Source: Aquibacillus saliphilus
GTDB taxonomy: Bacteria; Bacillota; Bacilli; Bacillales; Amphibacillaceae
DNA: 64,000 nt
Direction of reading: 5' to 3'
NCBI RefSeq assembly: GCF_020404745.1
Contig: NZ_JAIZAP010000009.1
Location: 1 to 64,000 of the forward strand
The notes below the pieces were generated by a model. The model did no database searches and was not told where the DNA came from. It saw only the letters and a program-made list of their open reading frames with translations. The position numbers were made by a program, and so were the translations under genes. How positions within the stretch are numbered: position 1 is the first letter of the stretch; each line of letters opens with the position of its first letter. Positions 60,390 to 64,000 of this stretch are shown one piece after another.

Positions 60390-61943
60390 ATGGCAAAAAA
60401 ATTAAAACCTACTTTGGTTCTTGCGGGACCCGGTGCTGGTAAAACTCATCATATTATAAAGAGAATTAGTGAAAAAATACCATTACTGGATTCAGAAAGA
60501 TTTCTTGCTGTAATTACATATACAAATGCGGCTACTCTTGAGATTAAGGAACGACTATCTAAAGAAATTGAAGTGCCGCCAAACGTTTTCATTGGAACAA
60601 TTCATAGTTTTTTAGTTCGCTTTTTCCTAAAGCCATTTGGAAAACTGCATGGCTATTTACCGGAAAACGTAATATACAAAGGTGTTGAAATTGTTGCTGA
60701 AGATAAAATCGAAGAAAATAAAATTAAGAGTAATATAGTTCGTAAGGGAGTAGTACCCTATGACAAAATAGTTTCACTTTCGAATAACCTAATTGAAAAT
60801 AAAGTGGTAAGAAACCTTATATCTCAGAGAATTCAGTTTTTGTTTGTAGACGAGTTTCAAGATGCCGATGCAGGGCAGTATAAAACTTTTGAGCAAATTA
60901 GAATTGCGGGTTCAACGGAGATGTATTTTGTAGGGGACCCAGAGCAGAGTATAATGTCATTTCAAAACAAAGGGCGCAAAATACCTACAATGGACAAAAG
61001 AGCAATTTCAAAGGCAATTAATAGTCGTATGATAGATACTGAGTATTTATATGGGAATCACCGCTCAAGTAAGCCAATTATTGATTTTATAAATAATTTT
61101 CATACTTCTATTAATCAAAGACATTCCAATGATAGAAACAAGACTCAAACTAAAGTAGCCTTCATTTCAGTAGCCAAAGATATAGGTAAAATAATAGAAC
61201 AATTTAATTTGCTTTGTAATGATAGGGCTTATTGTGAAAGTCGCCCTAAACGAAGGTTTTTCTTAGCATACGAGGGTAATACTTATAAAACCGTCGAAAG
61301 TGAATTTGGGTTAATTCAGAAAGAGGATAAAGACTCCGTTGATATAAACTTTTTAAAAGAAGGTTCTAAATTCATTTGTGAGGTGCTACATAAAGGGAAA
61401 AATACAATTATTGATGAAATGCAAATAGATAACTTAAAATATAGACAACTTTGTTTGAAGTTAATTAATAGTATAAAAGAGAATCCATTTATGAACAGCG
61501 AGGATTTAATTAATAACATTAAATCCCTTTTTAAGTATGACCCATATAGTCTTGTTCATAGCAAAGTAAAACATAGCCCAAAAGAAATTGCAGAGGATTT
61601 TCTTAAAAAAGTTAATTTTGAAATGTACTGTAACAATAATAAAGAGAGTCAGGATTTTTGTCTAACTATTCATAAAGCAAAAGGATTACAGGCTGATGCG
61701 GTCTTAATAATCGCAAAAACACAAAATGAGTTAAAAAAATGGTTGGAACAAGATGAACAAAAAAGGGCATTGGACAAAAAAGATACTTGTAGGATAGGTT
61801 ATGTTGGATTTAGCCGTGCGAAAAAGTTTTTGTGTATTGCTTGTTTGGGAGGTATAGATGATATTCTAAAGAAACAATTAACTAATCTTAATGTAAATAT
61901 GATACCAGTTAAGCAAAAGAATAAGACAGGAGTTGGACACTGA
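60390..61943 (+). CDS. gajB: Gabija defence protein GajB (UvrD/Rep-like helicase)
   Basis: A 517-residue superfamily 1 helicase. Motif I is LAGPGAGKTHH (about 11-21), motif II FVDEFQDADAGQYK (about 152-165), motif III FVGDPEQSIMSFQ (about 178-190), motif IV GNHRSSKPIIDF (about 217-228), motif V LTIHKAKGLQADAV (about 428-441) and motif VI IGYVGFSRAKK (about 470-480). It is shorter than free UvrD, as GajB is. It senses DNA ends and activates GajA. TAAGGAGCAG precedes the ATG. Confidence 0.9.
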   Translation: MAKKLKPTLVLAGPGAGKTHHIIKRISEKIPLLDSERFLAVITYTNAATLEIKERLSKEIEVPPNVFIGTIHSFLVRFFLKPFGKLHGYLPENVIYKGVEIVAEDKIEENKIKSNIVRKGVVPYDKIVSLSNNLIENKVVRNLISQRIQFLFVDEFQDADAGQYKTFEQIRIAGSTEMYFVGDPEQSIMSFQNKGRKIPTMDKRAISKAINSRMIDTEYLYGNHRSSKPIIDFINNFHTSINQRHSNDRNKTQTKVAFISVAKDIGKIIEQFNLLCNDRAYCESRPKRRFFLAYEGNTYKTVESEFGLIQKEDKDSVDINFLKEGSKFICEVLHKGKNTIIDEMQIDNLKYRQLCLKLINSIKENPFMNSEDLINNIKSLFKYDPYSLVHSKVKHSPKEIAEDFLKKVNFEMYCNNNKESQDFCLTIHKAKGLQADAVLIIAKTQNELKKWLEQDEQKRALDKKDTCRIGYVGFSRAKKFLCIACLGGIDDILKKQLTNLNVNMIPVKQKNKTGVGH

Positions 61944-61989
61944 ATTAATCTGACCAAAAAAGTTCTTAAGGGATTAATATCACTCAAAA

Positions 61990-62014
61990 ATCAGGGGTAA
62001 ACAGCCCCTCTGAT
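61990..62014 (+). terminator. Hairpin between gajB and the retron unit
   Basis: ATCAGGGG pairs with CCCCTCTGAT with one bulge around TAAACAG. No clear T-run follows, so it may only weaken read-through. The retron could be a separate transcript or share that of Gabija. Confidence 0.5.
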
Positions 62015-62130
62015 CAACTTTAAATAGGATAGATATATATATATAACTATTAAACTTCATTTTCACCGTATCACATCTTCACTAATCATATTATCAGGGT
62101 GCTCTACTGATTAAGATAAGAGGTGCATAT

Positions 62131-63429
62131 ATGAACGAAATTATCTTACAAGAGTTGAAGGGTTTTAAAAGGTACGAAGAGGTTTTTTCGATTATTTGCA
62201 GAAGGTTTAAAAACTCTATTTCTTATTTTGACATAATTAATTGGTTAGGAAACTTTGAACCTAAAGAATATGAAATAGCATTAAATATACTCCAATATGT
62301 TAATTTTTTTGATGACTTAGATATTATAGAATCTCTTGATAGTTCATTCAATGCAATATTAAACGAACTAACTGTTGCTTCAAACATTTATATTATTGGG
62401 ACAGGAGAACATGGGAAAAGTGGGTCAGCAATGATTTACTTCTTACATAAAACAAATTCATATAGTAGGAAGAGTGGGATTAAACATAAATTAAATACAA
62501 TAAGTAGCCCGAAAAATTTAATTGGAGAAATAAATAACCATAACAATAACGTCGTTATAATGATTGATGATTTTTTTGGTACGGGAAATTCAGTTTGTGA
62601 ATTTTATTTTGGGTTAAGGAATGGACAAAGAAAGAACTCACTAATTGATTTCGATAGTGAGTTTAAAAAACTTTCAAGTTATCCAGAAATCAAGTTCTTA
62701 TCTGTCTCTGCAATGAACGATGCGGTTAAAAAAATTAAAGACAAGATTCCAAATAGTGAAGTATATTGTAACAATATATACGGTAAGGCTTTTCAGGTAC
62801 CATCATCTCCTTTCGGGTATAGGAAAAAAATGATACCAGTTAGGGAATTATGTCATTCATATGGTAAAAAAATATATAAACGTTGGCCCTTAGGATATAA
62901 AAATTCGCAATCTTTAGTTGTATTTTCTTATGGAGCACCTAACAACTCATTACCAATTTTATGGGCGGATAATGATTGGAATCCTATATTCCCAAGGTTT
63001 TATAATCACAAAATGATTAAAGCAAGAGAATTCAGAAAAGATACTGCTTTTAGTATTAGCTACGCTAAATCTATGGGTATAGAAAATATAAATAAATTAG
63101 TTTCTGGAGAGATTGATTTAGGATGGAAAAAGTTCACCTTTATCAAGAAGACAGATTTCTTATTGTATGGATTATTAAGACTTAGAAGAAAAAATAGAAG
63201 TAGATTTGTCATTTGTCAAATTTTAGGAATTAGATCTGATGAATATGATAAACTGCTACATACAGCAATGCAAAAAGGTTTAATTGATAGAAATGAATGT
63301 TTAACAAAAATAGGTAGTATGCTATACTATGAAGTTGAAAAAGAGATAAAAAGAATTAAAAAATCCTCCAAAGTAGAGACGATTACTCCTAAGATGTATG
63401 TGCCTAATTCTTTTGATGGAAATACATAG
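62131..63429 (+). CDS. Retron effector: phosphoribosyltransferase-like with C-terminal winged helix
   Basis: A 432-residue protein. The PRTase fold is seen at IYIIGTGEHGKSGSAMIYF (about 86-104) and at NNVVIMIDDFFGTGNSVCEF (about 138-157), which is the PRPP-loop pattern with DD and TGNS. The C-terminal third (about 340-400) looks like a winged helix (SRFVICQILGIRSDEYDKLL; AMQKGLIDRNECLTKIGSML). This PRTase-wH combination next to a retron RT matches what I recall as type III retrons. It would be the toxic effector released when the RT-msDNA complex is disturbed. AAGAGGTG precedes the ATG. Confidence 0.78.
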   Translation: MNEIILQELKGFKRYEEVFSIICRRFKNSISYFDIINWLGNFEPKEYEIALNILQYVNFFDDLDIIESLDSSFNAILNELTVASNIYIIGTGEHGKSGSAMIYFLHKTNSYSRKSGIKHKLNTISSPKNLIGEINNHNNNVVIMIDDFFGTGNSVCEFYFGLRNGQRKNSLIDFDSEFKKLSSYPEIKFLSVSAMNDAVKKIKDKIPNSEVYCNNIYGKAFQVPSSPFGYRKKMIPVRELCHSYGKKIYKRWPLGYKNSQSLVVFSYGAPNNSLPILWADNDWNPIFPRFYNHKMIKAREFRKDTAFSISYAKSMGIENINKLVSGEIDLGWKKFTFIKKTDFLLYGLLRLRRKNRSRFVICQILGIRSDEYDKLLHTAMQKGLIDRNECLTKIGSMLYYEVEKEIKRIKKSSKVETITPKMYVPNSFDGNT

Positions 63430-63628
63430 TGGTTAGAGTTTTACCACATGTACACGGCGGCTACCGATAACTTGTGGGACCTGGTCAATTTGACTTGGTT
63501 ACTAATTAACTAACTTTAATGACGAAATTTTGCATAACACGAACATTCGTTAGGTCATGCAAAGTCTCGCACGGCGAGTTCACAGAGTGTTATCTGCAAT
63601 GATTGATAAAAGTAAGGAGGTAACTACT
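63428..63628 (+). ncRNA. Candidate retron msr-msd noncoding RNA
   Basis: About 200 noncoding bases between effector and RT. AGTGGTTA (63428-63435) can pair with TAACTACT (63621-63628) with one G-T pair, as a1/a2 ends do. Inside, TGC-ATAACAC (63531-63540) pairs with GTGTTAT-CT-GCA (63587-63598) as the base of a 68-nt stem that encloses CTCGC/GCGAG (63566-63578); this may be the msd. The 5' half has GTGGT/ACCAC and GTC/GAC hairpins as possible msr. The exact branch G was not identified. The structure is inferred by eye. Confidence 0.6.
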
Positions 63629-64000
63629 TTGTATTTCCATCGAGATATTTTTGAGGAAAAAGCCAGAGAACAAGGGAAATCAAACGCTTTTATAGAATCC
63701 TCATTAGCTTATGTTGATAAATTAAATAGTATGCAACTACCTGTGATATTTTCATTAAAACATTTGGCAGTTACTTTAGACATTTCATATAAAAAAATTT
63801 CACATATGATAAAATTCCCAAATGAATATTACAATACTTTTAGACTTAGGAAAAAGAGTGGTGGAGTGAGAATAATCCAAGCTCCAAAACCAGAGTTGAA
63901 AATCATCCAAAAGTGGATATATGTACATATTCTTAAAAATATCAAAGTAGATAGTAGTTGCACAGGTTTTACTGTAGGAAGTTCGACTTCCAAAGTTGCG
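63629..64000 (+). CDS. Retron reverse transcriptase, N-terminal part (cut by window end)
   Basis: The first 124 codons of an RT that continues past the window. YYNTFRLRKKSGGVRIIQAP (about 72-91), then PELKIIQKWIYVHIL and CTGFTVGSSTSKVA match the retron RT regions 1-2 (the FxxxKKSGGxRxIxAP and GFxxGxS patterns). The N-terminal helical extension is also usual. The YADD region lies outside. The TTG start follows AAGGAGG by 8 bases. It lies just after the candidate msr-msd and the PRTase effector. Confidence 0.9.
   Translation, partial: MYFHRDIFEEKAREQGKSNAFIESSLAYVDKLNSMQLPVIFSLKHLAVTLDISYKKISHMIKFPNEYYNTFRLRKKSGGVRIIQAPKPELKIIQKWIYVHILKNIKVDSSCTGFTVGSSTSKVA

Overview
The window is low-GC, Gram-positive, spore-former DNA, most likely a Bacillaceae member of the Oceanobacillus/Virgibacillus type. 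The signs are a Bacillus-like 23S-5S rRNA end, strong GGAGG-type ribosome sites with many TTG and GTG starts, the spore genes cwlJ, yteA-like and yheC/D-like, lipobox lipoproteins, and operator types known from Bacillus (a cre-like site, a Fur-like box). The genus cannot be settled from the sequence alone. No tRNA gene, CRISPR array or intact transposase was seen.

Layout. 1-0.5 kb: the end of an rRNA operon on the + strand. 0.9-13.3 kb: mostly single + strand genes (amidohydrolase, lipoprotein, two efflux proteins, esterase, DUF2804, PP2C-like, SGNH hydrolase, APH-like kinase, HAD-Nudix pair, S66 carboxypeptidase). 13.7-28.3 kb: an accessory stretch of very small genes (lipoproteins, one- to four-helix membrane proteins, acetyltransferase, VOC protein, a damaged P-loop kinase). 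They are separated by recurring copies of one intergenic module made of a hairpin, a promoter and a conserved leader. The module is the most unusual structural signal outside the defence island and gives the region a cassette-like look. Within it lie a reductase behind a Fur-like box and an HTH-regulator/MFS pair with a 15-bp inverted-repeat operator.

28.4-47 kb: more core-like genes. These are DegV, a YteA-type regulator, serA behind a ZTP-type riboswitch and terminator, a spore ATP-grasp protein, a ketosteroid-dehydrogenase-like flavoprotein divergent from a TetR regulator, a DGC zinc protein, fadH, mqo, an SDR behind a cre-like site, a DUF4362/DUF3221 lipoprotein and an MBL hydrolase. Two frameshifted relics lie at 41.1-41.6 kb. 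47-52 kb: satA-like acetyltransferase, a 42-nt tandem repeat array, a GGCT-like protein, an MFS transporter, GNAT and cwlJ. 52.3-57 kb: an RND/MMPL pump and its heptad-repeat partner, divergent from a TetR repressor.

57.2-64 kb is a phage-defence island. It has a leftward pair of unrecognised genes (a membrane-anchored protein and a small coiled-coil protein), a complete Gabija system (gajA OLD ATPase-TOPRIM, gajB UvrD-like helicase), and a retron. The retron comprises a phosphoribosyltransferase-winged helix effector, an approximately 200-nt structured noncoding RNA region with a candidate a1/a2 pairing that ends next to the flanking genes, and a reverse transcriptase cut by the window edge. 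The Gabija and retron units lie head to tail on the + strand and may be co-inherited.
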